The notes: generated from the sequence alone by a model not told the origin. A DNA stretch of 11,075 nt from Fragilaria radians (GCA_900642245.1 CAAAJI010000732.1:10515-21589), one strand, 5' to 3'; counted from the stretch's first letter, positions 1 through 7,304 are shown. Numbers and translations: made by a program.

Positions 1-2
1 AT

Positions 3-161
3 TTCCAGGAAATGTTGTATGCTAAAAAGGTTGTAGAATATATTGGAATTAAAATAAAAATGCCTATGACATTGAAGGTTGGCAACAAAGGAGCCAAGGA
101 TTTCATCAATAGTTGGAGTGTTGGAGGGAGGACACGTCACATTGATGTTCACTATCTCTGA
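3..161 (+). pseudogene. Ty1/copia RNase H, C-terminal fragment (dead)
   Basis: An open frame enters from the left edge and stops at a TGA at 159-161, giving about 52 residues. The order YIGIKIKMPMTLKV, NKGAKDFIN, then GGRTRHIDV is the C-terminal half of a copia-type RNase H, which removes the RNA strand during reverse transcription. In this lineage the NKGA motif is normally preceded by an acidic Asp, and here that position is Gly (KVGNKGA), which would be expected to inactivate the enzyme. The frame then ends just after the TRHIDV motif, where an intact element continues for several dozen residues. It is a truncated relic. Its sequence type differs from the RNase H at 2897-3264, so it comes from a different copia lineage. 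Confidence 0.8.
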
Positions 162-623
162 ATTTTGTTCAATTTGGACTTTATTGATTTTGTCTCTAAG
201 ATGTCATAACTCTGAGTCTTTTGGTATCTGAATAGCATTGAAATGCTGAATGTTCCTCTCTGGCAAGATTACATCCTTAAGCTTGTGAGAAGTGAGTGAG
301 ATTATTATTTCTACCTTTCTGCCACTTCATCGGGATCTTGTATGTCTATGGATTTACCGTCAACCTGAACTATAATAACACTGACATTGAAATGGCTGTT
401 GCAACTTGCAGGATCGCACAAGGCTGGAATGACTGACTCCTTGAGAAGCTGACCCTTGTTGTTAATTACTGTCAATTCACTGCTTTGACTATTGGAGAGA
501 AGCATGTTTGATGTGATCCTGTTTCCCTTCTTCTCCAAAATACTTAATCTTCATGGTGAACTCATTCTCTATCTTCAACCTCTTAAGAGAATGCAAAATG
601 GGTGGGTTGTCGGCGGTGATCAT
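153..623 (-). pseudogene. Unrecognised decayed coding region with frameshifts
   Basis: Read on the minus strand, an ATG at 621-623 sits in an ACC-ATG context with an in-frame TGA 12 bases upstream. It opens 44 codons (MITADNPPILHSLKRLKIEN at the start) ending at 489-491. A second frame covers 538-311 (core LTVINNKGQLLKESVIPAL, then CDPASCNSHFNVSVIIVQVD). A third covers 314-207 (LTSHKLKDVILPERN) and, past one TGA at 204-206, continues as HLRDKINKVQIEQ. The three read as consecutive parts of one protein of roughly 155 residues separated by two single-base frame changes and one nonsense codon. Composition is protein-like: charged and mixed, with few low-complexity runs. I do not recognise the family. 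Alternatives are a gene with very short introns or a chance run of open frames. It converges on the RNase H relic and overlaps its last bases. Confidence 0.4.
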
Positions 624-660
624 GGTGAGGTCTCAAAACTTGCAAAAACGGAAGACGTAA

Positions 661-700
661 AGCACTTTACTTTGCACAAACCCTTTGATCTAAGTACAGA
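661..700. repeat. Direct repeat, copy 1 (40 bp)
   Basis: This stretch recurs at 985-1023 with two substitutions and one single-base indel; the shared core is CCCTTTGATCTAAGTACAGA. The copies are 324 bp apart. The first lies just upstream of the minus-strand ATG at 621-623, so it could be part of that relic's former promoter. It could equally be the edge of an unidentified short element. Confidence 0.7.
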
Positions 701-984
701 CTCCGTCAACCACTTTCATTTGAATGGTGGCTGAAAACAGATGAGTACAACCGTCATTGGATCATCAAAATTGGATAAGTTGATAAATCTAGATTCAAGA
801 TTCATCCATTCTCTTGTTTTCTATATATGGAGTGACTGGTCAGGCCATAACCTTTGCAATATCAGTCTATTTCCATCCAGACAGGGACCAGAATACATTT
901 CTGTCCATACGACATGCAGCTACAAGCACATAAAATGTAAACTATCAAGAAACGTCTTGTTTTATCAATAGTTAGCTTATTTAC

Positions 985-1023
985 AGCACTCTACTTTGTA
1001 CAACCCTTTGATCTAAGTACAGA
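985..1023. repeat. Direct repeat, copy 2 (39 bp)
   Basis: Second copy of the 661-700 sequence, in the same orientation. The match starts at AGCACT and ends at AGTACAGA. Homology does not extend clearly to either side. Confidence 0.7.
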
Positions 1024-1409
1024 TCGTCTTTGCTTAAGTCAGACTGCTAAATGTCTTCCATTAAGTTACTTGCAAAGTCAAACAATGCAATCATCAAAAA
1101 TTGTCCCTTTATGATCCATTGGATTAAGGGATAAATAATGTAAAAGTAGAAACGGCGTATGTAGTTTCCTATACTGATACTGTCCAAAAGCCTATTGTAC
1201 ACAATTCAATCTTGGTAAATACAGTTATTCCCTTGAGTACCTAGCAAGATTTATTATGACAGATTTTCACCTAGTTTTGTGTTTAGGCCACATGGCATTT
1301 TACAGTACACGCTACAACAAACTACACAACTAACCAAGTCTAATATTCATTATCCTATGCAACGTTAACCAATTCTACTATTCATTAGTCAGCATCAAAT
1401 GTTGAGACG

Positions 1410-1417
1410 TATATAAG
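1410..1417 (+). promoter_or_regulatory. TATA-like box
   Basis: TATATAAG lies 70-80 bases upstream of the tRNA-like sequence and about 290 bases upstream of the integrase relic. It matches a TATA consensus, but in AT-rich DNA this is weak evidence. It may be from a lost LTR. Confidence 0.2.
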
Positions 1418-1485
1418 AAGAAGATAGAGTCGACCTATCACAAGAATCACCAGTCAATTGTACAACGGTACAACTACTAAAAATG

Positions 1486-1603
1486 GGCAGTAACATATAA
1501 GTGTTAGTATGACAGGAGTCAGCAGTAACCGGCAATTACTGTAGTTGATTGACAGAAAATCATCTTTTCTGTACCGTCGTGGGTTCGAATCCCACTGCTA
1601 CCG
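1486..1603 (+). pseudogene. tRNA-derived sequence with perfect T-arm / B box
   Basis: Bases 1579-1595 form a perfect T-arm: GTGGG, loop TTCGAAT, CCCAC. They contain an exact RNA polymerase III B box (GGTTCGAATCC, 1582-1592). The next seven bases (TGCTACC) pair in six of seven positions with GGCAGTA at 1486-1492, as an acceptor stem would. A D-arm-like hairpin follows (1494-1511; loop TAAGTGTTAG, resembling an A box). The stems ACAGG (1512-1516) and TCTGT (1568-1572) could form an anticodon stem around a 51-base insert. Inside the insert a second arm, AATTA-CTGTAGT-TGATT (1534-1550), shows a canonical-looking loop with GTA at the anticodon position, followed by a perfect 8-bp hairpin (1552-1572). 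A TTTT run at 1565-1568 should stop Pol III early, and no terminator follows the 3' end. It is best read as a tRNA pseudogene or the head of a tRNA-derived SINE. Confidence 0.5.
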
Positions 1604-1705
1604 CTTGCTATTAACCATTAATAGTAGTATGACTAAAAATGTAGATTCTTATAACGTAGGAGGTTAAATGAAGTTATTACTACTCATACCTACTTTTCTA
1701 GCATA

Positions 1706-2769
1706 AGGTCAATTGAAGGGTACCACTGTGCACAAGAAATCTCTTAATATGAATATCCAGATGTCTATTTTGATTTTATCAGGCAACACGGTATACCATC
1801 TACACTCTGACAAGATTATGCAAAATCTGAAATGAGTCAATACGTCTGTCAAATCCATCAGGATCTAGTCAATGCTGAGCAATGGCAGCACTACGTAGCC
1901 ATGGCAGAACCCTGCAGAACTCAATGGTGTATATTATTTGAAATCACTTGCTCAAGTGTTACTGGACACAGGTTTGCTTAGCAAATGTTCATAATCTAGG
2001 TGCAAACCGTCAAATCAATTAGAAAATACCAGAACAAGTTTCAAGGGGAGAGGCACACCAGATATCTCCCATATCCTGATGTTTCACTGGTTTGCACCTG
2101 TTCTGTATTGAGATCCTGTTTCTAAATTTCCAGAAACCACCGAGAGGCCTGGATACTTTGTAGGTTTTTCAGACAATGTAGGCAACACACTGAGATTCAA
2201 GACGTTATACAACAATCTAAGCACTGCTGCAGATGCTAATCATCGAAACAAATGGGTATCATTTTAGCCAGATGTGCAAGAAATCATTTATAAGATAGAT
2301 GTGATGCCAAGTAATGCTCCTAGACATAGTCATTCTAAACAGAAAACAAGGAAGTATAATGATGACGTGGCAAGCAGAAATAGATCCCAAACTGGTCAAT
2401 TGTACCAAAATGTCTGAGATAGAAGTAGGTCAAAGTTACAAGCCATCTGTAAGTCAAGTGGTCAAGAAGTCTTGTACTTCTGCTTAGAGGGCAGGAGATC
2501 TTTAAAAATATGGATCTTCAATTAGGTGCTGTTGAGTGTCAGGTATTCCCTAGTACTTTGATGAGGCCTAAATCTCAAGCTGAGCTAGGTCATTTGCATC
2601 AACTATATGTGTTGGATATGACAGAGGATGACAACAATAGATCATGGGATGTATTGAGGTGCTCAAGCATTGTGAAGAAATAGGAATGAACAAAACTACC
2701 AATCATAAATATCTAGTAGAATGGAATGATAGCAACAAATCACAATCATGGGTTACTTTCTTTGCATAA
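1706..2769 (+). pseudogene. Copia integrase plus integrase-RT linker (frameshifted)
   Basis: Frame by frame from 1706: SIEGYHCAQ, then DFIRQHGIPSTL ending in a TGA followed by QDYAKSEMSQ, the region where integrases carry the second catalytic Asp in a DN motif. Here Asn is replaced by Tyr. Next, in another frame from 1905, QNPAELNGVYYLKSLAQ holds the conserved NP.E with the third catalytic acid. Then VHNLGANRQIN (from 1987), TPDISHILMFHWFAPV (from 2055) and ERPGYFVGFSDNVGNTL, the typical copia integrase C-terminal motif. The linker continues as HSHSKQKTRKYNDDVASRNR, VECQVFPSTLMRPKSQAEL (from 2510) and TTNHKYLVEWNDSNKSQSWV (ends 2769). The enzyme would have joined element DNA to the host chromosome; it is now dead. 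Confidence 0.85.
2319..2568 (+). repeat. Retroelement linker repeat, copy A
   Basis: About 250 bp aligned with 5342-5598, diverged but clearly related. Shared blocks include TAGTCATTCTAAAC, TAATGATGAC, CAAGTGGTCAA and TGAGTGTCAG. A shared reading frame is visible in both copies: DPKLV, IE.GQ, PSV.QVVK, then ECQ and LMR. It lies inside the copia linker. The pair brackets the glycosyltransferase at 3848-4720. Confidence 0.75.
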
Positions 2770-2896
2770 TGTCTCAGCAGCCCTACACAAATAATCTCAT
2801 GTGCATGAAGCCAAAACCTTCTAAATATTATGCCTTTTCATTAGAAACGTTTCTGTCGACCTACCTGTTTCAAGGGGACCAAAAGTCCGGACGACC

Positions 2897-3264
2897 CTCT
2901 ACGTGTACGCATATCATGTACATGACATAGTAAATAGAAGGTCCATCACAGGTATACTTATGATGTTGAATAATACACCAATCAGATATGTATCTAAATG
3001 TCACAAGACAGTAGAGACTTTAACTTACTTTTCAGAATTAGTGGCATTAATAATTGCAACAGAACTCATTCTGGAGGAGACATTTATGGTGAGGTTATTG
3101 GGTGTGGCCTTAGATTGACCCATTTTGATGTTACTTCAGTTCCCTCAAGTGTCTTGAAGAAAAAGCATGACGCATTGGCTTATCATTGGGTATCATATGT
3201 ACTTTCAGAAATTAGGAGAGTAATAGGCTATTATGATGATTTATATATTTTAATTACAGCATAA
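2897..3264 (+). pseudogene. Copia RNase H (catalytic residues lost)
   Basis: From 2897 the frame reads LYVYAYHVHDIVNRRSITG, then LNNTPIRYVSK, TVETLTYFSELVA and ILEETFMVRLLGVALD, stopping at TGA 3116-3118. A second frame carries SVPSSVLKKKHDALAYHWV and ends at 3264. The ..RRSITG.. motif, the T.Y.SE motif and the KKKH.A.AYH motif are standard copia RNase H landmarks. The first catalytic Asp, expected in a YVDADHAHD-type motif, is Tyr here. The segment expected between LLGVALD and SVPSS, which holds the later catalytic Asp, is largely deleted. The glutamate of the SE motif remains. The C-terminal end beyond AYHWV no longer matches. The type differs from the RNase H at 3-161. Confidence 0.85.
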
Positions 3265-3644
3265 TTGTGCAAGATAACCAGGCGTCATTATCAACAGATG
3301 AACTTTGATGCTAAGGCGTGCTGGACCAAATACTACCAAACTTAGGAACTGTGACATGCGGGAAATTTGGAGTTGACAAAACGTTGTGCGTATGCATCAC
3401 CACGTGAACCTGACCATAAGTATCACGTCACCATTTCTTGGTCTCAACAAGGATTGGTCTTTTATCACAGTCAGAATTAGCCAATGTATGGTATAGGACA
3501 ATTTAGCAGCAATATTTCTCACATTGGACAATGTTTTATAGTGATCTTCTACTTATGCTTAATATGAATAAGGGTTGACCAATATTAGAGGCATCAATGG
3601 GGTAATCACATGACTATTCATTCAAACTACAAATATTTCCAAGC
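3265..3644. other. Unassigned stretch
   Basis: No open frame or motif of note. It follows the RNase H relic directly, so it may hold the element's eroded 3' untranslated region and LTR, but no TG...CA ends, polypurine tract or repeated copy could be identified. Confidence 0.4.
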
Positions 3645-3713
3645 TTAAATATGAAGTTTCGCAAAGTGACTACTTGTAAGGTTGTCGAAATGGACGCCTT
3701 GTGGGAGTTCCAT
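3645..3713 (-). pseudogene. Likely copia reverse transcriptase scrap (minus strand)
   Basis: The minus strand encodes MELPQGVHFDNL, then SSHFAKLHI and a stop, 22 residues. The M-E-L-P-Q-G pattern followed some 15 residues later by KLH matches the copia reverse transcriptase stretch that lies between the first catalytic aspartate and the SLYGLKQ motif. The flanking residues are not clearly conserved, so this rests on one short motif. Orientation is opposite to both neighbouring plus-strand copia relics, so it would be a separate insertion or an inverted piece. It lies 135 bases before the glycosyltransferase start on the other strand. Confidence 0.45.
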
Positions 3714-3847
3714 GTTGGTATGTTTATGTTAGATCTCTGAGTAAATCTATTTAGTTAGCAGTAACAAATATATTTGAAACCCCAATCCCTATTTTTGTTA
3801 AGTCGACTAGTTTTTGCAAATGCACTCACGAAGCACTTGTTTTTACC

Positions 3848-4720
3848 ATGGTATTACTTCTACATCACACAATTTTTATTATTATTTCATTAATATGTTG
3901 GTATTCGTTAAGCTCCTTACAGAGGGTTACAAAGCTGCCAACATCTGTCGTTCCACATGCTTCTCAAAGCTTATCAATACCAAATAGACTGGTCTTCACC
4001 TATCGATATAATTTCTTTGACGAGCCCATACGCCTTGAAGGAAAACAGACTGATAATTTCAAGGCTACATACAACAATGTGTTTAATACTATACGATTGT
4101 ACAACTCTTCATTTCATGGAAATGCTGAGGTTGTCTTTCTTGACAACCAACGATGCCGCAAAATTATAGACGAGACATATCCAAGACTAACGAGGTATTT
4201 CGACATAGAGCGCGGAAAGTTCAAATCTGATATTTGCAGAATCTCAGAACTTTATCTTAGAGGAGGATACTACTTCGATGTCGATCTTGAAGCCCTAACA
4301 CCCTTTAAGATTCCGAGCGATGTAACATTTGCCACTGTGCAGACTGAGCAGTCAGGTATTTTCTTTCAAGCATTTCTGGCTTCTACTCCTGGCAATGCTA
4401 TTTTAATGAAAGCAATGGATGTAATGTTAGATTATTACGAGTCAAAGTCAATAGCCCCTGATGACCTATGTCTTATGGGGCCAAAAACTCTCACTGTAGC
4501 CTTTCTCAATCTTACAGATTATGATAAAGGAAAATTTATCTTATTGAGTGAGGTAAACTTAGAATCTACTAATCATTCCCACAACGTAAAGTTGAGATCG
4601 GGAGCAGGAGGGGCATGCAATTATGTTGTTTGTGATCCAAAGCAATGCAATAAAACCTTATATTTCTATTCGCGATTCGTGGGGGCATCACGCTACTGTT
4701 ACAAAGTTGGACAAAAATAG
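3848..4720 (+). CDS. GT32-like glycosyltransferase with DxD motif, type II membrane protein
   Basis: A 290-residue intact, intron-free frame. The ATG is in an ACC-ATG-G context, a favourable eukaryotic start. Residues 5-24 are hydrophobic and should act as a signal anchor, leaving the catalytic part in the Golgi or ER lumen. Residues 126-150 carry the core motif: K-S-D-I-C-R, then LYLRGGYYFDVDLE, with DxD at 144-146. The DxD binds the metal and nucleotide-sugar in the DXD sugar-transferase family (Gly_transf_sug, GT32, related to yeast Och1 mannosyltransferases). MGPKTL at 210-215 fits the family's downstream Gly-Pro motif. Four N-glycosylation sequons (Asn 86, 221, 242, 268) and C-terminal cysteines (257, 262, 267, 284) fit a lumenal enzyme. 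Length suits the family. The sugar and acceptor cannot be told from sequence. Unlike its surroundings it has no disabling change, suggesting recent activity or selection. Confidence 0.85.
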   Translation: MVLLLHHTIFIIISLICWYSLSSLQRVTKLPTSVVPHASQSLSIPNRLVFTYRYNFFDEPIRLEGKQTDNFKATYNNVFNTIRLYNSSFHGNAEVVFLDNQRCRKIIDETYPRLTRYFDIERGKFKSDICRISELYLRGGYYFDVDLEALTPFKIPSDVTFATVQTEQSGIFFQAFLASTPGNAILMKAMDVMLDYYESKSIAPDDLCLMGPKTLTVAFLNLTDYDKGKFILLSEVNLESTNHSHNVKLRSGAGGACNYVVCDPKQCNKTLYFYSRFVGASRYCYKVGQK

Positions 4721-5207
4721 GAATATGGATTTGGAATCTAGTTTTATAACAGCTTACTCCATCTCTCCACGGTGTCATGTCGAGATAAAATTATCATTAA
4801 TAGTTGTACGGGAATGAGGTGCCTCAAGTTTCTTTTATCTGATATTCATTGTGATGTGATGATACGATATATAAGAGACCCAATAATGATTAATAAATTA
4901 ATAGTTAAGGAGAAAATGCCCAATGACAAGCCTATCCATGCCGGAGACGCATTTTATGTAGGAATGTTCCAAAGAACTCTATTCTGATACGGTTAGTGAT
5001 ACCACTAACATTTATTTGGTTAGGAATTAAGGACAAAATGAAGAAGAGTCCTTTTACAGAACAGATTTAAAATAGTAATAGTGTGTTCTAGTATAATGGG
5101 CTTCGGATATTAACATGTGCCAAGTACCAATAGATAGTTTGTCTTAGGTTTGTTCATCTACCGTTTCTTAATCGATTCAAGGTACCAAGCACTATGTCTA
5201 AGTTTTA
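4721..5207. other. Downstream region of the glycosyltransferase
   Basis: No recognised gene. The glycosyltransferase frame stops at 4718-4720 and again at 4739-4741, then stays open to 4987, but the translation (for example PIHAGDAFYVGMF near its end) matches nothing I know and is AT-biased. An AATAAA-type polyadenylation signal is present near 4891 within AT-rich sequence and would fit the end of the glycosyltransferase transcript. Confidence 0.35.
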
Positions 5208-5598
5208 GATGATAAGTGGTCTATTGAGGCACCTCCAATGGAATAAACTCCCAAGCATCAGAAGACCGACCCTAAAATTCAAATCAGGTTGACCTGTCCT
5301 CACCTGAGACGAATGGAGGACCATATTCTCCACATACTGTTCCTAGAAATAGTCATTCTAAACCAAAATAAGGAAACATAATGATGACATTGTAAGCAGA
5401 ACTAGATCCAAAACTGGTGATTTGGACCAATATGTTGGACATAGAACTAGGTCAACGTCCATCTGTAAATCAAGTGGTCAAAACGTTGTCTGCCATTTGT
5501 ATGATGTATTTATGCGTAAGGGTCAGAAGAACCTTAAAATATAGACTTCAATTATGAGCTACTGAGTGTCAGATATACCATAGTGATTTAATGAGGCT
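5208..5598 (+). pseudogene. Copia linker fragment (pol relic B)
   Basis: From 5208 the frame reads DDKWSIEAPPME, a stop, then TPKHQKTDPKIQIRL. From 5342 the sequence is homologous to relic A at 2319-2568, with the same frame features (AELDPKLVIWTNM, DIELGQ, PSVNQVVK, then ATECQIYHSDLMRL). Stops and frame changes are frequent. Only this piece of the integrase-RT linker is kept; no integrase core, reverse transcriptase or RNase H is adjacent. Its reading direction is the same as relic A. It probably represents an independent insertion of the same family that has been cut down by deletion, or a duplicated part of A. Confidence 0.65.
5342..5598 (+). repeat. Retroelement linker repeat, copy B
   Basis: Direct-orientation partner of 2319-2568, about 3.0 kb away. 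The alignment starts at CCTAGA and ends at ATGAGGC; before and after these points the two copies share nothing obvious. Confidence 0.75.
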
Positions 5599-6250
5599 GT
5601 TATATCTCACCTACAAAAGCGGTTTTACAACACCTCATCACCATCATAAACTTCTTCATGCTTTTCACATAGAAGTGGTCCTTGCGAGAGACTTCAACAC
5701 AATTACAACGTGCTAAAATTGTTCTCTAATCATTAAATACCATTTGTAATTTGAGTTGGTAAGTTAACCAAAAACTATTAGCATATCATTCAAATGGGAA
5801 AAACAAACTTGCCACCAAAGTCATCTTTGTGGAATACAGGGGATATAAAGACAATTATTTCACGGATCATACAACTATATTGCAAAGTCTTTGACAAGAA
5901 ACAAGGGAGGAGACAATGTCAACATCTCCCCCAATCAAGACGTCAGCATTAACATTCCAAACATGAGGAACATTTACGACAGTACATTTATTATAAGTTC
6001 AAGTTGTGTACAACATAGAAAATTCCAAATATGCAAAAGGTGCTGTACAACAAAATAAAAGAAGTGTAACCCAGAAATGATAGCACATCAGAGCAAAACC
6101 ATAAAATGATCACCCTGACCAACATCAGCCTGGAAGCTGAGGCTGCAATCTCCTACAGCAATGATTTCATAACCAATGATCTTGATTAGAGAATTTTAGA
6201 TATCTTTGATGAAAGCAACTGAAAAACTGGCGATGAAAAGTATCTTTTAT
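5599..6250. other. Unassigned stretch with a possible LTR edge
   Basis: No supported gene on either strand. Short open segments on the minus strand (for example one reading NVNADVLIGGDVDIVSS around 5960-5900) are not recognisable. The only structured signal is the purine tract and TGTTGA at 5919-5934. Confidence 0.35.
5919..5934 (-). other. Possible polypurine tract and LTR start
   Basis: Read on the minus strand, TTGGGGGAGA is followed at once by TGTTGACATTG. A G/A-rich tract directly before a TG terminus is the arrangement at the 3' LTR of copia elements: the tract primes plus-strand DNA and the LTR begins TGTT. The LTR body would run toward lower coordinates from 5924. No matching TCAACA end or second LTR copy was found. 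Confidence 0.25.
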
Positions 6251-6256
6251 GTAGAG

Positions 6257-6264
6257 TATAAAAA
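6257..6264 (+). promoter_or_regulatory. TATA box candidate
   Basis: TATAAAAA followed by GG is a close match to the eukaryotic TATA consensus. A pyrimidine-flanked CATACC lies about 15 bases downstream and could be an initiator. Support is limited because the DNA is AT-rich and no confident gene follows. Confidence 0.25.
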
Positions 6265-6623
6265 GGCATTTTCATACCGAATCATTTGATTTCCTTTAAT
6301 TCTACACAAAGGGAAGGGAACCCTAGAAGAAATTGGAAGTACAGTTTCAATGGCAAGCAGAGATTTGACCAAAATCGAATTCAGAATGCTGCATCAAGTT
6401 TTCAAGACCCATTAATTTGGAAATTCAGGATGCCAGCTTTTTTGAATTTTATTTCATTACAGGGATTGATGATACAACCCAGGTAACTATTGAGAGTAGC
6501 TCAACTAATTTTTCGACTGTTTGAAAAGAAACTTAACTAGTCAAATATGCACAAGAAGAGCAGAAGCCCAAAGAAAAAGGTTCCACCTAAAACGTTGTTA
6601 CTAAGTAATATTAATTTAAGTAA

Positions 6624-6806
6624 AGACGTCACCGCATTGTTGCATCACTTGGTCTGATTGGAACAGGGAACGTTTCGGAATACATGGGAGCATCTAATAC
6701 TTTCGAGATTTTTTTCTGTGATTGCAAAGCTCGTTCATCGAGAAACCCTGTCAGTTGTATTTGTGCGATGATTGAGGGACGTTTCGTGGTTAACACGTCA
6801 GAGTGA
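6624..6806. other. Segment open on both strands
   Basis: On the plus strand 60 codons lie between stops, reading RIVASLGLIGTGNVSEYMGA and further on FEIFFCDCKARSSRNPVSCI. On the minus strand 6817-6629 is also open for 62 codons, reading RPSIIAQIQLTGFLDERALQ and ending FPVPIRPSDATMR. Base composition is richer in G and C than the flanks, which supports a coding past for one strand. Both translations look protein-like, and neither has an ATG near the beginning. I cannot decide which strand is real and recognise neither. Confidence 0.3.
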
Positions 6807-6873
6807 CTCCCTTTCACAATTACTGATTATAAGACCAGCTCGCATTTTTACTATCTTCGGTTTCTGCTTATAT

Positions 6874-7094
6874 GTAAGTACTGGTTCTTAAACGTAACGA
6901 ACGACTAAAAGTATGCTATTACTTTACTGTGTACACTCAATGGAAAGACTTTATTTGTTTTACTGGTGTCATTCATTCAAAAATAACGCTGAAGGACGTT
7001 AAGGCTAAATTTTGCTAACTGTAAAATGCATCATGAGTATTTACATTTGCATTTAGGTAATATCTATATCACAAATCTATTTTTCTTGTTGCAG
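6874..7094 (+). other. Candidate intron (221 bases)
   Basis: Starts GTAAGT and ends in a long pyrimidine run with GCAG. A branch-point-like TGCTAAC occurs near 7013, about 80 bases before the acceptor. The interior is AT-rich with stops in all plus frames. All three consensus elements together are better than chance would usually give, but the exons on either side are not identified. Confidence 0.35.
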
Positions 7095-7304
7095 AGAATT
7101 TACGTTCAAGAACCATAGAATATTCAAACACAATTGCCGTGCAGAAGCAAGATTCATCGTAGCAGGTAATGTAGGGATATGGTAGATCAAACATTGCATC
7201 CACATAAAACATGTTCATACTTTTATTTTTCTCAAAATTTTCTCGCTCTAATAATAAGTTTATTTATGATGTCAGCAAAGAATACACAGAATTTGAACAA
7301 ATAG

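Larger units (their letters stand above)
701..1485. other. Non-coding stretch with a TATA-like box
   Basis: Apart from the second direct repeat copy, no convincing gene is visible. The short open frames at 741-971 and nearby lack recognisable motifs and have AT-rich codons. A TATATAAG box lies at 1410-1417. About 40 bases further on there is a small perfect hairpin (TTGTAC-AACG-GTACAA). This could be the remains of an LTR promoter of the copia relic that starts near 1706, but no LTR ends, primer-binding site or second copy of this segment were found in the window. Confidence 0.4.
1706..3264 (+). mobile_element. Decayed Ty1/copia retrotransposon (pol relic A)
   Basis: Successive fragments of one copia polyprotein can be read in order on the plus strand: integrase (1706-2264), the linker between integrase and reverse transcriptase (2265-2769), then RNase H (2897-3264). 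At least five frame changes and several stop codons interrupt it. Nearly all of the reverse transcriptase is missing between about 2770 and 2890, so this is an internal deletion derivative. No gag, protease or clear LTR is attached. Domain order integrase before RNase H identifies copia rather than Ty3/gypsy. Such elements are abundant in diatom genomes. Confidence 0.85.
6257..7165 (+). other. Candidate spliced transcription unit, function unknown
   Basis: Signals occur in a plausible order: a TATA box (TATAAAAA, 6257-6264), an open segment at 6286-6486, a further open segment at 6624-6806, a perfect splice donor (GTAAGT, 6874-6879), a pyrimidine-rich acceptor (TTTTTCTTGTTGCAG, ending 7094) and a 71-base exon candidate ending at another donor (CAG-GTAATG, 7165/7166). 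The exon candidate is open in two frames (EFTFKNHRIFKHNCRAEARF or NLRSRTIEYSNTIAVQKQ). I could not join the parts into one uninterrupted reading frame, and no product is recognised. It may be a decayed gene or a chance set of signals. Confidence 0.25.

Noticed and set aside
741..971. Plus-strand open frame of 76 codons
   Set aside because: AT-driven composition, no motif, and it is bracketed by the non-coding direct repeats.
2748..2930. Plus-strand open frame of 60 codons between the copia linker and RNase H
   Set aside because: It spans the deletion junction in a frame different from the recognisable copia frames; it is an accident of the decay.
4772..4987. Possible second small gene or C-terminal extension of the glycosyltransferase
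   Set aside because: It shares the glycosyltransferase frame but lies past two stop codons, has no recognisable domain, and the upstream protein already has a family-typical length.
4816..5235. A 12-bp inverted pair (GAGGTGCCTCAA at 4816-4827 and TTGAGGCACCTC at 5224-5235)
   Set aside because: Each half is itself almost palindromic and short; no flanking homology supports terminal inverted repeats of an element.
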